Positions 41,680 through 50,461 are shown, counted from the stretch's first letter. The stretch is DNA of 64,000 nt from Ruminococcus sp. (GCA_013911065.1 JACERV010000024.1:1-64000), one strand, 5' to 3'. The notes: generated by a model from the sequence alone, not told the origin. Numbers and translations are program-made.

Positions 41680-43101
41680 CTAGAAACGGAAATCTCTGCG
41701 GTTGTTCTGCTCAATCAGACGCAGGTTTTCTGTTACAACAGCACGTGCCTTCTCATTCGGTACGTTCAGCACCTCTTTTTCAATTAGTTTATCTCCAAGT
41801 GCTTTTGTCTCGGGAGATGCGTAATCCATCAAATATTCTTTCAGTGTCATCAGTGCATTTGGGTGGCAGCAGTTCTGAATCTGCCCGCTTTTACATAAGG
41901 CCATAAAACGGTCCCCGGTGCGCCCTTCCCGGTAACAGGCGGTACAAAAACTTGGAATATAGTCCATTTTCATCAGCCACTGTACGATTTCATCCAAAGT
42001 TCTTGTGTCACTGACATCAAATTGCTCAGACTTGGAATCATCAGACTCCGGTTCGTAATATCCTCCAACACTTGTGCGGGACCCCCCGCTGATTTGGGAA
42101 ACGCCAAGGTGCAGCACTTTCTCCCGGCATTTCTTACTTTCTCTCGTGGAGATAATCATACCGGTGTAAGGCACGGCAATCCGTATGCAGGCTACAATCT
42201 TGGCAAAGGTATCATCGTCAATTCCATTATCGAAAGAATCTGCATCAATATCATCGGCATGACGCAGGCGGGGCACACTGACCGTATGAGGCCCTACTCC
42301 AAAGGCGGCTTCCAGGTGCTCTGCGTGCATCAGAAGGCCTGCAAATTCATAGAGGTATTTATCCAGGCCGAAGAGTACACCTATGCCCACATCATCAATG
42401 CCGCCCTCCATAGCACGGTCCATGGCTTCCGTGTGATAGTTATAGTCATGCTTGGGTCCGGTTGGGTGAAGTTGGAGGTAGCTTTCCTTATGATAAGTTT
42501 CCTGGAATAAAATATAGGTACCGATACCTGCTTCCTTCAGCAGACGGTAATCGTCAACGGTAGTTGCCGCAATATTAATATTTACACGGCGGATAGCGCC
42601 ATTCTTATGTTTGATGCTATAAATTGTCTTGATGGATTCCAGATAATAATCCATTGTATTGCGCACAGGATCTTCTCCGGCTTCCAGAGCGAGGCGTTTG
42701 TGGCCCATATCCTGAAGTGCAATCACTTCTCTGCGGATTTCCTCCTGAGTAAGCTGCTTCCTGGCAATATGTTTATTTTTAAGGTGATATGGACAGTATG
42801 TACATCCATTAACACAGTAATTGGACAGGTAGAGAGGTGCAAACATTACAATACGGTTGCCGTAAAAATCCTTTTTGATTTGTTCCGCAAGAGCATAGAT
42901 TTCCTGATTTTTTTCTTCAATCTGACAGGCAAGCAAAACGGAAGCTTCCCTGTGGGAAAGTCCCTTCCTTTTCTTGGCTTTCTCGATAAGAGAGTCAATC
43001 AGGGATACATTATTCTTGTTCTCGTCTGCATAGGCGAGGGTGGCCAAAATTTCATCGTGATTAATAAAATCATCGGCATGTTTTGAGTTTACATCATACA
43101 T
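41680..43101 (-). CDS. hydG: [FeFe]-hydrogenase maturase HydG (radical SAM)
   Basis: HydG splits tyrosine to make the CO and cyanide ligands of the H-cluster. The 473-residue protein carries the radical-SAM motif CVNGCTYC and the C-terminal auxiliary-cluster motif CTAC...C within CTACYREGRTGDRF...LC. The start MYDVNSKHADD at 43101 is chosen because GGAGG sits eight bases before it; two ATGs further upstream overlap that site. It overlaps the end of hydE by eight bases. Confidence 0.96.
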   Translation of the reverse strand: MYDVNSKHADDFINHDEILATLAYADENKNNVSLIDSLIEKAKKRKGLSHREASVLLACQIEEKNQEIYALAEQIKKDFYGNRIVMFAPLYLSNYCVNGCTYCPYHLKNKHIARKQLTQEEIRREVIALQDMGHKRLALEAGEDPVRNTMDYYLESIKTIYSIKHKNGAIRRVNINIAATTVDDYRLLKEAGIGTYILFQETYHKESYLQLHPTGPKHDYNYHTEAMDRAMEGGIDDVGIGVLFGLDKYLYEFAGLLMHAEHLEAAFGVGPHTVSVPRLRHADDIDADSFDNGIDDDTFAKIVACIRIAVPYTGMIISTRESKKCREKVLHLGVSQISGGSRTSVGGYYEPESDDSKSEQFDVSDTRTLDEIVQWLMKMDYIPSFCTACYREGRTGDRFMALCKSGQIQNCCHPNALMTLKEYLMDYASPETKALGDKLIEKEVLNVPNEKARAVVTENLRLIEQNNRRDFRF

Positions 43102-44149
43102 TTTCATTTCCTCCATTCAATGAGTCGCCGCGGGATACGACTACCTCATAACCAATGCGGTTCATTCGGTTTTCCATGCACATGCGGCATTCTGCAGCTT
43201 CATCACCAGTACAGATTTTGTTATCGTATAGCAGGTAATCCTTTCTTACCTTTGTTGGAGATAAGTTTGGCATCACTACATTTGCTCCGGCTAAAATGCC
43301 CTTTTCTCTGCCGCTTGGATCAATGGTGCCGAGAGCTGTCGTTGCAGGGAGCAGGACTTTGGGAAGCATCAGGCGGATAAGTCCCAGCATGAAAAGAGTC
43401 AACTCCAAAGTACCTGCGGGACTCTCGGCAAAAGGGGTTTCATGATGGGGGATGAAAGGTCCTATTCCCACCATCTGAGGATTCAGCTCCTTTAAAAAGA
43501 GCATATCATCTGCCAGGTTCTCCGGTGTCTGGAAAGGGGATCCCACCATGAAGCCTGTGCCTACCTGATACCCGATATCTTTCAGGTCCCAAAGACATTG
43601 CTGGCGGTGGGCCGCTGAAAGAGATTCCGGATGAAGCATACTGTAGTGTTCGGAATCATAAGTTTCATGACGGAGCAGGTAACGCTCGGCCCCGGCGTCA
43701 AAAAGAAGCTGGTAACTTTCCCGGGAACGTTCCCCCAGTGATAAAGTGATGGCACAGTCCGGGAAACGGCTCCGGATACTTCGTACGATATCCGCCATAA
43801 TTTCATCGGTATAATGTCCATCCTCCCCGCCCTGTAAGACGAAAGTGCGGAAGCCAAGTTCATGTCCCTTTTCACAGCAGTCCAGTATTTCCTCTTTAGA
43901 AAGACGGTAGCGGTGAGCTTCCTTGTTGCTCCTTCGGATACCGCAGTAGAAGCAGTCATTCTTACAATAATTTGTAAATTCAATCAGGCCCCGCATATAA
44001 ATATCATGCTCGTAAAATTTGTGCCGGGCCTCCCGCGCCCTTTCAAACAAATACTCTGCGGTATCCGGCGTGCGGCCGCGGATGAGAGCCGACCATTCTT
44101 CCCTGGAAAGGGAGCCGGTCTGTTCCAGTTTATCCATAAGATTTTTCAT
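43094..44149 (-). CDS. hydE: [FeFe]-hydrogenase maturase HydE (radical SAM)
   Basis: HydE helps build the organometallic precursor and dithiomethylamine bridge of the H-cluster. The 351-residue protein has the radical-SAM motif CKNDCFYCGI near residue 65 and a TIM-barrel with LQGGEDGHY. The ATG at 44149 follows GAGGTG; a longer frame from 44209 lacks a ribosome site and would run through hairpin-rich DNA. It is followed by hydG with an overlap. Confidence 0.95.
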   Translation of the reverse strand: MKNLMDKLEQTGSLSREEWSALIRGRTPDTAEYLFERAREARHKFYEHDIYMRGLIEFTNYCKNDCFYCGIRRSNKEAHRYRLSKEEILDCCEKGHELGFRTFVLQGGEDGHYTDEIMADIVRSIRSRFPDCAITLSLGERSRESYQLLFDAGAERYLLRHETYDSEHYSMLHPESLSAAHRQQCLWDLKDIGYQVGTGFMVGSPFQTPENLADDMLFLKELNPQMVGIGPFIPHHETPFAESPAGTLELTLFMLGLIRLMLPKVLLPATTALGTIDPSGREKGILAGANVVMPNLSPTKVRKDYLLYDNKICTGDEAAECRMCMENRMNRIGYEVVVSRGDSLNGGNENV

Positions 44150-44155
44150 AAAATT

Positions 44156-44292
44156 CACCTCATAAAATTCTGCTTTTATTCTCGCGAAGGCAACGAGCCA
44201 AGTGAACATGCTTGCATGTACATTTGGTGACTGCCCGTGGGGGCAAATACCCCATAGCCCGCTGCGCTACAAATTTGATGCCCAGTAGCTTG
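44156..44292. repeat. Hairpin-rich non-coding segment between hydE and the regulator gene
   Basis: This 137-bp gap contains ACATGCTTGCATGT (44206-44219), a GGGG/CCCC stem near 44240-44254 and GTAGCTTGCTAC around 44287. The dense short palindromes look like a degraded mobile repeat or an RNA-processing spacer. No gene is seen. Confidence 0.5.
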
Positions 44293-44553
44293 CTACGGGG
44301 TCTTTGACTTTGTTTTAGCATATATGGTTTTTGTACTGATCCCGGGCAGCATCCCTAATTTCCCGGAAAGTGCGCTGATGATGTCATTGGGCGCATCCAT
44401 GGCAATACTAATGATGGAAATATTTTTCTCCCGGTAAGGGATTCCCATCCTGCCAACGATATAGCCGGCATATTCACTGAGCAGATGATTTAATTCATCT
44501 ACAGAATCCGTATTGCTGAGAATGATTCCGACCAGGGCAATCCTTGTGTCCAT
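44293..44553 (-). CDS. TM1266-family iron-only hydrogenase system regulator
   Basis: An 86-residue ACT-like protein of the TM1266 type, which is found almost only beside hydE/F/G genes. The whole sequence fits the family: MDTRIALVGIIL, YIVGRMGIPYREKNI and DAPNDIISALSGKLGMLPG. GGAGG precedes the ATG at 44553. It is the first gene of the hyd operon, directly behind an RNA leader with a terminator. It is presumed to be a small-molecule-binding regulator. Confidence 0.9.
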   Translation of the reverse strand: MDTRIALVGIILSNTDSVDELNHLLSEYAGYIVGRMGIPYREKNISIISIAMDAPNDIISALSGKLGMLPGISTKTIYAKTKSKTP

Positions 44554-44603
44554 AAAACCTCCTTCTCCGAACGTCATTAAATTGTGTAAGAATTTCCTAT
44601 AAA

Positions 44604-44740
44604 GCAAAAAAACCTGCACCAATGGCGCAGGCTATAAACAGGGCAGATATCTCCCCCAACGAAATACAAGTACGTCTCGTTATTATATCTCTGTCGCCTT
44701 TTTACTCAGGTGCATCCCTTTGTAATCAGAACGGATTTAA
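44604..44740 (-). ncRNA. Structured leader with intrinsic terminator before the hyd operon
   Basis: On the minus strand the transcript first passes TGCACC (complement of 44709-44714), then a nested stem (AGATAT/ATATCT around AACGA/TCGTT) and finally a terminator, CCTGCGC/GTGCAGG (44625-44631 with 44613-44619) plus seven U. The early TGCACC can pair with GGTGCA of the terminator's 3' arm, so two exclusive folds exist. This is riboswitch-like, but it matches no class I know. Confidence 0.6.
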
Positions 44741-44744
44741 AATA

Positions 44745-44773
44745 ATTATATCACAGAGAATAATTCTTGACAA
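44745..44773 (-). promoter_or_regulatory. Promoter of the hyd maturation operon
   Basis: Minus-strand TTGTCA (44768-44773), a 17-bp spacer and a perfect TATAAT (44745-44750). The predicted start lies just before the structured leader. Confidence 0.75.
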
Positions 44774-44900
44774 TAAAAGGTGAAAAACGTTTCTGTTTTT
44801 GTGCATATTGTGCATGTTTTGCAAGAGAAATATGTTATAATATTCACAAAAATAATAGAATATACCATATAAAGGAATTTAAAGAAAGGGGTGACAGGGT

Positions 44901-45602
44901 ATGCGTCAGGTATTGCAGGCAGAGTTAATAGAGGCTGTGAATCGGCACAAGGGGGATGGTCTGCTGGACATGCAGGAGATTACTCTGAAAAATATGAACC
45001 TGGCCGGCGCCAGTCTGACCAGGGTAGATTTTTCCGGAGTGACCTTTGAGAATGTATGTCTTGAGAGTGCGGATCTTTCCGGCTGTAAACTAAAAAATGC
45101 CTGGTTTCAGAACAGCTCTCTTCATGGTGCAATATTGCGGGATGCGGATATGGAGAGCTGTATGCTTAGAAAAGCTGACATGAGAGAATGTGATATCCGT
45201 GGAGCAAATTTATATTGTGCAGTGTTGGAGAAAGCGAAGCTGGAGGGAATCATTTCAGATGAGAAAACACAGTATTTCCGGCTGTACTGCCCTGAAAAAG
45301 GCGCATTTTTAGGATATAAAAAATGCTGCTTTGACAGGATTGCAGAACTGCTGATACCCGGTGATGCAAAACGGTCCTCAGCCACATTGAATACTTGCAG
45401 ATGCAGCAAAGCGAAAGTACTTATAATAAAAAGCGTTGACTGTTCAACATATTATGAAGAGGCATGGTCTCTGGTAGATGAAGAATTTGTTTACCGCAGA
45501 GGAGAGTGGGTGGAAGTTCCTGATTTTGATGAGGACAGATGGAATGATTCGACTACCGGGATTCATTTTTGGATGACAAGGGAAGAGGCTATTGGATACT
45601 AA
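44901..45602 (+). CDS. Pentapeptide-repeat protein
   Basis: A 233-residue protein. Residues about 28-118 form roughly 18 pentapeptide repeats of the A(D/N)LXX kind (NLAGASLTRVDFSG, ADLSGCKLKNAWF, ANLYCAVLEKAKL), which make a right-handed quadrilateral beta helix. The C-terminal 110 residues are not repetitive and contain several Cys and Trp. There is no signal peptide. It is divergent from the hyd operon. Some relatives protect gyrase or act in complexes, but function here is unknown. Confidence 0.85.
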   Translation: MRQVLQAELIEAVNRHKGDGLLDMQEITLKNMNLAGASLTRVDFSGVTFENVCLESADLSGCKLKNAWFQNSSLHGAILRDADMESCMLRKADMRECDIRGANLYCAVLEKAKLEGIISDEKTQYFRLYCPEKGAFLGYKKCCFDRIAELLIPGDAKRSSATLNTCRCSKAKVLIIKSVDCSTYYEEAWSLVDEEFVYRRGEWVEVPDFDEDRWNDSTTGIHFWMTREEAIGY

Positions 45603-45665
45603 AAAACAGGGCTGGTTAACCTATAAATTTGATTTTGTTTTGCTGCAAAAACTATTGATAAATTA

Positions 45666-45694
45666 TTGACAAAGCAAAAGAACTATGATACATT
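45666..45694 (+). promoter_or_regulatory. Promoter of the hypE-hypD operon
   Basis: TTGACA (45666-45671), a 17-bp spacer and TACATT (45689-45694), 77 bp before the hypE start. Confidence 0.7.
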
Positions 45695-45720
45695 TAGACT
45701 ATAGTCGAAACGTTAGTCTA
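45695..45720. promoter_or_regulatory. Operator candidate at the hypE promoter
   Basis: TAGACTA (45695-45701) and TAGTCTA (45714-45720) are inverted arms, and GACTATAGTC (45697-45706) is itself a perfect 10-bp palindrome. They begin directly after the -10, so binding would block initiation. Confidence 0.55.
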
Positions 45721-45770
45721 AAAGACGAAAAAAACAACAAAAATAAGGAGAACAAGTGAGGTGAGACATT

Positions 45771-46679
45771 ATGAGTCTGATAACTGATATCCAGAAGTAT
45801 TCTATCCATGACGGAGACGGAATACGAACGACAGTCTTCTTTAAAGGATGCCATTTGAAATGTACATGGTGCCATAATCCCGAGACACAGAGCTATACAA
45901 AGGAACTGCTTTTTGATGAAGAAAAGTGTATCGGATGCGGTAACTGCGTTCCGGTCTGTCCCACTGGAGCCATCACCCTGAAGGATGGCAAGGCTGTTAC
46001 AGACAGAGCAAAATGCACAGCTTGCGGAGATTGCGTAGATGCATGTTATTTGAATCTGCGAGAGATAGCCGGCAAGGAATACTCAGTAGACGAATTGGTC
46101 AAACTGCTCAGAAAAGATGAGATGTTTTATGAGGAGTCCGGCGGAGGCGTTACGCTGTCCGGGGGTGAAGTAATGACAGTAGATATAGACTATCTGGAAG
46201 CACTCGTAAAGAAACTCCATCGTCTGGGTATACCTGTCACAATAGATACATGCGGACAGGCGCCATATGAGAACTATGAGAGGATTCTGCCATACGTAGA
46301 TACTTTTCTGTATGATATCAAACAGATGGATACTGAGATACATAAACAGTACATGGGAACTGGTAACGAACTGATTTTATCTAACCTGGAAAAGCTGAAC
46401 CAGACAGGGACAAAATTGTATATCAGAATTCCTGTGGTAAAGGAAGTAAATGGAAATGATGAGGCAATGAAGGCGATGATTGACTATCTTCAGGAGAAGA
46501 AGATTAATGCCAATAAAGTAAATTTACTGCCATACCACAACACAGGCTCAGGTAAGTATTTAAAAATAGGAAAATGTTATGAAGGCGATGATTTACACGC
46601 ACCAAGTAATGAAGAAATGAAACATTTTGTAGAGCTGTTCCAAGAAGCTGGATTCCATAATGTAAAAATAGGAGGTTAA
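45771..46679 (+). CDS. hypE: Glycyl-radical enzyme activase for hydroxyproline dehydratase
   Basis: A 302-residue radical-SAM activase that installs the glycyl radical on HypD. The radical-SAM motif is CHLKCTWC near residues 29-36. It is followed by a ferredoxin insert with CIGCGNCVPVCPTGAI and CTACGDCVDAC, typical of activases for PFL-like dehydratases. It lies four bases before hypD, which sets its likely partner. The start is ATG at 45771 with a weak GAGGTGAG site nearby. Confidence 0.9.
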   Translation: MSLITDIQKYSIHDGDGIRTTVFFKGCHLKCTWCHNPETQSYTKELLFDEEKCIGCGNCVPVCPTGAITLKDGKAVTDRAKCTACGDCVDACYLNLREIAGKEYSVDELVKLLRKDEMFYEESGGGVTLSGGEVMTVDIDYLEALVKKLHRLGIPVTIDTCGQAPYENYERILPYVDTFLYDIKQMDTEIHKQYMGTGNELILSNLEKLNQTGTKLYIRIPVVKEVNGNDEAMKAMIDYLQEKKINANKVNLLPYHNTGSGKYLKIGKCYEGDDLHAPSNEEMKHFVELFQEAGFHNVKIGG

Positions 46680-46683
46680 GGAC

Positions 46684-49059
46684 ATGGAAGGAAGAGGAAT
46701 GAATGATCGTATTAAGGCACTTAGAAAGCAGAGTGTAGAGACACCTGCGCACATTGATTTGGGCCGCGCGATCTGCGAAACAGAAACTTACAAGAAGTAT
46801 GAAGGCGTATTATCCATACCGGAACTGCGCGGACAGGTGCTGAAAGATTATTTTTCAACAAAACCATTGTATATTGGAGATGGAGAGCTGATTGTAGGCG
46901 AAAAAGGAGATTCTCCTCAGGCATCTCCTACATTCCCTGAGCTTTGCTGTCATACACTGGAAGATATGCACGTTATGAATGACAGAGAGCTGATTTGCTT
47001 TAAAGTAAAAGATGAGGACTATAAAGTACAGGAAGATGTTATGATTCCATACTGGGAGAAACGTTCCATCAGAAGCAAAATTTTAAATAATATGACTCCA
47101 GAATGGAAAGAAGCTTATGCAGCAGGCATTTTCACTGAATTTATGGAGCAGAGAGGACCAGGACACACCGTTGGTTCCGCTAAGATTTATGAAAAAGGTT
47201 TCTTAGACTACATGGAAGATATTCAGAAATCACTTGACAGCCTGGACTACATGAATGATGTGGAAGCACTTGACAAGAAGAACGAGTTGCAAGGTATGAA
47301 ACTTGCTTGTGAAGCTGTCATCATTTTGGGTGAGAGATATGCAGCTTATGCAAGAGAATTAGCCGAAAAAGAAACAGATGCAAAGAGAAAAGCAGAATTG
47401 CTTCAGATTGCTGCGAACTGTGATGTGGTTCCGGCACACAAACCGCAGACTTACTGGCAGGCAATCCAGATGTACTGGTTTGTTCATCTTGGTGTAACAA
47501 CTGAGCTGAATCCGTGGGATGCATACAGCCCGGGACGTTTGGATCAGCATTTGAATCCGTTCTATGAAAAAGATGTAGATGCTGGAACTTTGGATGATGA
47601 AAAGGCCCTGGAGCTTCTGGAATGCCTTTGGGTAAAATTCAACAACCAGCCGGCTCCTCCAAAAGTAGGAATCACACTGAAAGAAAGCAGTACCTATACA
47701 GACTTTGCAAACCTGAACACAGGCGGTATTACTCCAAACGGAGAAAATGGTGTAAATAACGTAAGTTATTTGATTCTGGATTGTATGGATGAGATGCAGC
47801 TTCTTCAGCCAAGCTCTAACGTACAGATTAGCAGAAAGACACCGCAGAAGTTCCTGAAACGTGCCTGCGAGATTTCCAGAAGAGGATGGGGACAGCCGGC
47901 ATTCTATAATACAGAAGCTATCGTTCAGGAGCTGCTTAATGCAGGAAAGAGTCTTGCAGATGCAAGATGCGGCGGAACAAGCGGCTGTGTAGAGACAGGT
48001 GCATTTGGAAACGAAGCTTATATCCTGACAGGATACTTCAATATTCCAAAGATTCTTGAACTGACTCTGAACAATGGATATGATAAAGTGGCAGACAAAC
48101 AGCTTGGATTACAGCTTGGTTATGCTACAGATTTCAAGAGCTATGATGAACTGTATGATGCATTTAAAAAGCAGGTAGAGTATTTTATAAACATCAAGAT
48201 CCAGGGAAGTAATGTAATTGAAAAGATTTATGCAGAGAATATGCCTGCTCCATTCCTTTCAGTTATTACAAATGACTGTATCTCCAGAGGTAAGGATTAT
48301 AACGGCGGCGGAGCAAGATACAATACAAAATATCTGCAGGGCGTAGGTATCGGTACTATCACAGACAGTCTGGCAGCAATCAAATACAACGTATTTGATA
48401 AAAAGACATTTACCATGGAAGAACTGATGAAGGCAATGGAAGACAACTTCGAAGGCCATGAGAGAGTTCTGAATCTGGTAACGAACAAGACACCTAAGTT
48501 TGGTAATGATGATGAATACGCAGATGATATTATGAAGGATGTATTTGAATATTACAGAAGCCAGGTAACAGGAAGACCGAATATGCTGGGTGGAACCTAT
48601 AGAATTAACATGCTTCCTACCACATGCCATGTTTACTTTGGTGAAGTTATGATGGCAAGCCCAAACGGACGTCTGGCGCACAAACCAGTATCAGAAGGTA
48701 TTTCTCCTGAGAAGGGTGCAGATGTGAATGGACCTACAGCAGTTGTGAAATCTTGTGCAAAAATGGATCACCTGCAGACAGGTGGTACTCTGCTGAACCA
48801 GAAATTTACACCGGCAGTAGTAGCAGGCGAAGAAGGACTGGATCATATGGCAAACCTGGTGCGCACATATTTCAATATGGACGGACATCATATCCAATTC
48901 AACGTTATTGATAAGGAAACTCTGATCAAAGCTCAGCAGAATCCTCAGGAATACAGAGACTTGATTGTACGTGTAGCTGGATACAGTGACCACTTCAGAA
49001 ACCTGAGCAAGGCTTTACAGGATGAGATTATCGGAAGAACAGAGCAAAACTTTAACTAG
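46684..49059 (+). CDS. hypD: trans-4-hydroxy-L-proline dehydratase (glycyl radical enzyme)
   Basis: HypD removes water from trans-4-hydroxyproline to give pyrroline-5-carboxylate. The 791-residue protein matches Clostridioides HypD closely along its length, with the active-site loop GTSGCVE (Cys435, Glu437) and the radical site RVAGYSDHF (Gly766). Segments such as LIVGEKGDSP, VVPAHKP and TTCHVYFGE are also characteristic. GGAGG is eight bases before the ATG. The product would be taken by ProC, encoded 1.9 kb downstream. It ends before a bidirectional terminator. Confidence 0.94.
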   Translation: MEGRGMNDRIKALRKQSVETPAHIDLGRAICETETYKKYEGVLSIPELRGQVLKDYFSTKPLYIGDGELIVGEKGDSPQASPTFPELCCHTLEDMHVMNDRELICFKVKDEDYKVQEDVMIPYWEKRSIRSKILNNMTPEWKEAYAAGIFTEFMEQRGPGHTVGSAKIYEKGFLDYMEDIQKSLDSLDYMNDVEALDKKNELQGMKLACEAVIILGERYAAYARELAEKETDAKRKAELLQIAANCDVVPAHKPQTYWQAIQMYWFVHLGVTTELNPWDAYSPGRLDQHLNPFYEKDVDAGTLDDEKALELLECLWVKFNNQPAPPKVGITLKESSTYTDFANLNTGGITPNGENGVNNVSYLILDCMDEMQLLQPSSNVQISRKTPQKFLKRACEISRRGWGQPAFYNTEAIVQELLNAGKSLADARCGGTSGCVETGAFGNEAYILTGYFNIPKILELTLNNGYDKVADKQLGLQLGYATDFKSYDELYDAFKKQVEYFINIKIQGSNVIEKIYAENMPAPFLSVITNDCISRGKDYNGGGARYNTKYLQGVGIGTITDSLAAIKYNVFDKKTFTMEELMKAMEDNFEGHERVLNLVTNKTPKFGNDDEYADDIMKDVFEYYRSQVTGRPNMLGGTYRINMLPTTCHVYFGEVMMASPNGRLAHKPVSEGISPEKGADVNGPTAVVKSCAKMDHLQTGGTLLNQKFTPAVVAGEEGLDHMANLVRTYFNMDGHHIQFNVIDKETLIKAQQNPQEYRDLIVRVAGYSDHFRNLSKALQDEIIGRTEQNFN

Positions 49060-49083
49060 ATAGAAAATTTACCACAAATTAAA

Positions 49084-49117
49084 AAAGTCTCCATACTCAG
49101 TGCAGTATGGAGACTTT
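49084..49117. terminator. Bidirectional terminator between hypD and gntR
   Basis: AAAGTCTCCATACT (49084-49097) and AGTATGGAGACTTT (49104-49117) form a perfect 14-bp stem, with A-rich and T-rich flanks serving both convergent genes. Confidence 0.9.
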
Positions 49118-49145
49118 CTTAATAAGAAGAAGCATAACGGCTGGC

Positions 49146-49781
49146 TTACCCCAGTGCAGTCTCCTTTCCGGTTGTAAAGTGGTCGCTTTTCAAGATTGCA
49201 TAGGCAGCCTCGTAATTATTTTCACGCATATGCAGGACCATTTTCTTTAGGTTTTCATTTGTTTCCTGGATATCCATTCCATTTTTTACGGAACATTGAC
49301 CCATGCGGATAAGTTCTGACATGTTATTTTCATAAATACGGTTGATACGTTCATTATCGAAAATACTGATGATTTCCAGGTGCATGTTTGTGTCGGCAAG
49401 CTCCCACTGGTAAATATCCCCTGCTGCCGCACACATGCGGACAACCTTTTCTTCAATTCGGTAAGAATACTCTTCCCAGCGGCCGGAAGTGAAAATTAAT
49501 TGAAAGGCGCTGCTCTCCAAAAGCTCGCGGAGCTGATAGATTTCCCGGATATCTTTGTCGGTGAGTTCCTTCACTGTCATGGATTTATAATAGTCGGTAA
49601 CAATTAAACCTTCCGCCTGCAGCATTTTAATTGCAGCACGGACAGGGCTGCGGCTCATATTCAGGTCAGAAGTCAGTTTTGCTTCTGTCAACTGTGTGCC
49701 CGGCGGATAAGTCAGGTTCAGGATATTGGTGCGGATAGCCTCATAGGCCTGGTCCGCCAAAGAAATATGTTTTTCTGTCAT
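49146..49781 (-). CDS. GntR-family regulator (FCD domain)
   Basis: A 211-residue regulator. The winged HTH (about 8-75) reads ADQAYEAIRTNILNLTYPPGTQL...SPVRAAIKMLQAEGLI, and an all-helical FCD ligand-binding domain follows (about 80-205) with candidate metal ligands Asp/His in LADTNMHLEI. Its own promoter carries two GTATAC sites, and matching sites occur before ppnP. It probably senses hydroxyproline, proline or a related metabolite, but that is inferred from place only. Confidence 0.9.
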   Translation of the reverse strand: MTEKHISLADQAYEAIRTNILNLTYPPGTQLTEAKLTSDLNMSRSPVRAAIKMLQAEGLIVTDYYKSMTVKELTDKDIREIYQLRELLESSAFQLIFTSGRWEEYSYRIEEKVVRMCAAAGDIYQWELADTNMHLEIISIFDNERINRIYENNMSELIRMGQCSVKNGMDIQETNENLKKMVLHMRENNYEAAYAILKSDHFTTGKETALG

Positions 49782-49794
49782 AATAGTACCTCTA

Positions 49795-49821
49795 TTGTAT
49801 ACAAAGTTATTTACTGTATAC
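49795..49821. promoter_or_regulatory. GntR operators at the gntR promoter
   Basis: A perfect palindrome TTGTATACAA (49795-49804) and a second TGTATAC core (49815-49821), 20 bp apart. They sit just downstream of the gntR -10, so self-repression is likely. Confidence 0.7.
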
Positions 49822-49823
49822 GA

Positions 49824-49852
49824 ATTATATAGGAAAAGATGTAAGATTGCAA
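49824..49852 (-). promoter_or_regulatory. Promoter of gntR
   Basis: Minus-strand TTGCAA (49847-49852), a 17-bp spacer and a perfect TATAAT (49824-49829). Confidence 0.72.
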
Positions 49853-49955
49853 CCCGGAGGGACAGAATGGGTTATTGATTTTCTTATATAATGGGAATAA
49901 AATTAAAAAAATAAAGAAAGCATGGATAACATTGAAGCAGGAAAGAGGTGGAAAA

Positions 49956-50225
49956 ATGGCAGAAGTGAGAAAGCATATTGTATTTCATGGAAGAGTTCAG
50001 GGTGTTGGTTTCCGCTATACGGCAAGGTATCTCGCCCAGTCCCTCAAGCTGACCGGATGGGTGAAAAATGAATGGGACGGCACTGTGAGTATGGAGGTCC
50101 AGGGCAGGGAGCCTATGATCGATAAACTTTTGGCAGGACTGAATCAGGGGCGGTTCATGACAATAGAGTGGATGGATACAGAGGAGGTGCCTCTAAAGGA
50201 GGAGAACGGCTTCTCAGTCAGGTAG
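49956..50225 (+). CDS. Acylphosphatase
   Basis: An 89-residue acylphosphatase that hydrolyses carboxyl-phosphate bonds. The signature GRVQGVGFRY holds catalytic Arg20 and TGWVKN holds Asn38. GAGGTGG precedes the ATG at 49956; an earlier in-frame ATG at 49875 has no ribosome site. It is divergent from gntR. Any tie to hydroxyproline metabolism is unproven. Confidence 0.92.
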   Translation: MAEVRKHIVFHGRVQGVGFRYTARYLAQSLKLTGWVKNEWDGTVSMEVQGREPMIDKLLAGLNQGRFMTIEWMDTEEVPLKEENGFSVR

Positions 50226-50284
50226 CAAATTCGAGTTCGATTTTCCGTAGTTTATTTCAGTAGATTTTATGAAATGTAACTGTG

Positions 50285-50410
50285 CGGGAGGGCAAGCTCG
50301 ATTTCGCTTTGCTTCATCTCGCTTCGGCTAAATGCCGGATAGAAATATTCGCAAATTGCCCTTAGCAAGCAAACCTGCACAGGCAATTTGTGAATATTTC
50401 TGCCCTCCTG
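50285..50410. repeat. Long imperfect inverted-repeat element
   Basis: Bases 50341-50360 pair with 50382-50401 over 20 positions with one G:U, and an outer GGAGGGC/GCCCTCC arm (50287- and -50408) encloses the whole. The 5' interior has CTTCATCTCGCTTCGGC. It fills the gap between acylphosphatase and the ppnP promoter and looks like a mobile palindrome or a large terminator. Confidence 0.6.
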
Positions 50411-50432
50411 AATAGATACTATGAAATTATGA

Positions 50433-50461
50433 TTGACAAGAATTACACAAAATGTTATATT
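50433..50461 (+). promoter_or_regulatory. Promoter of ppnP-proC
   Basis: TTGACA (50433-50438), a 17-bp spacer and TATATT (50456-50461). The last two bases of the -10 overlap the first GntR-like site. Confidence 0.75.

Noticed and set aside
44153-44209. Longer N-terminus for HydE from 44209
   Set aside because: No ribosome site, and the added residues do not resemble HydE; the start at 44149 has GAGGTG at good distance.
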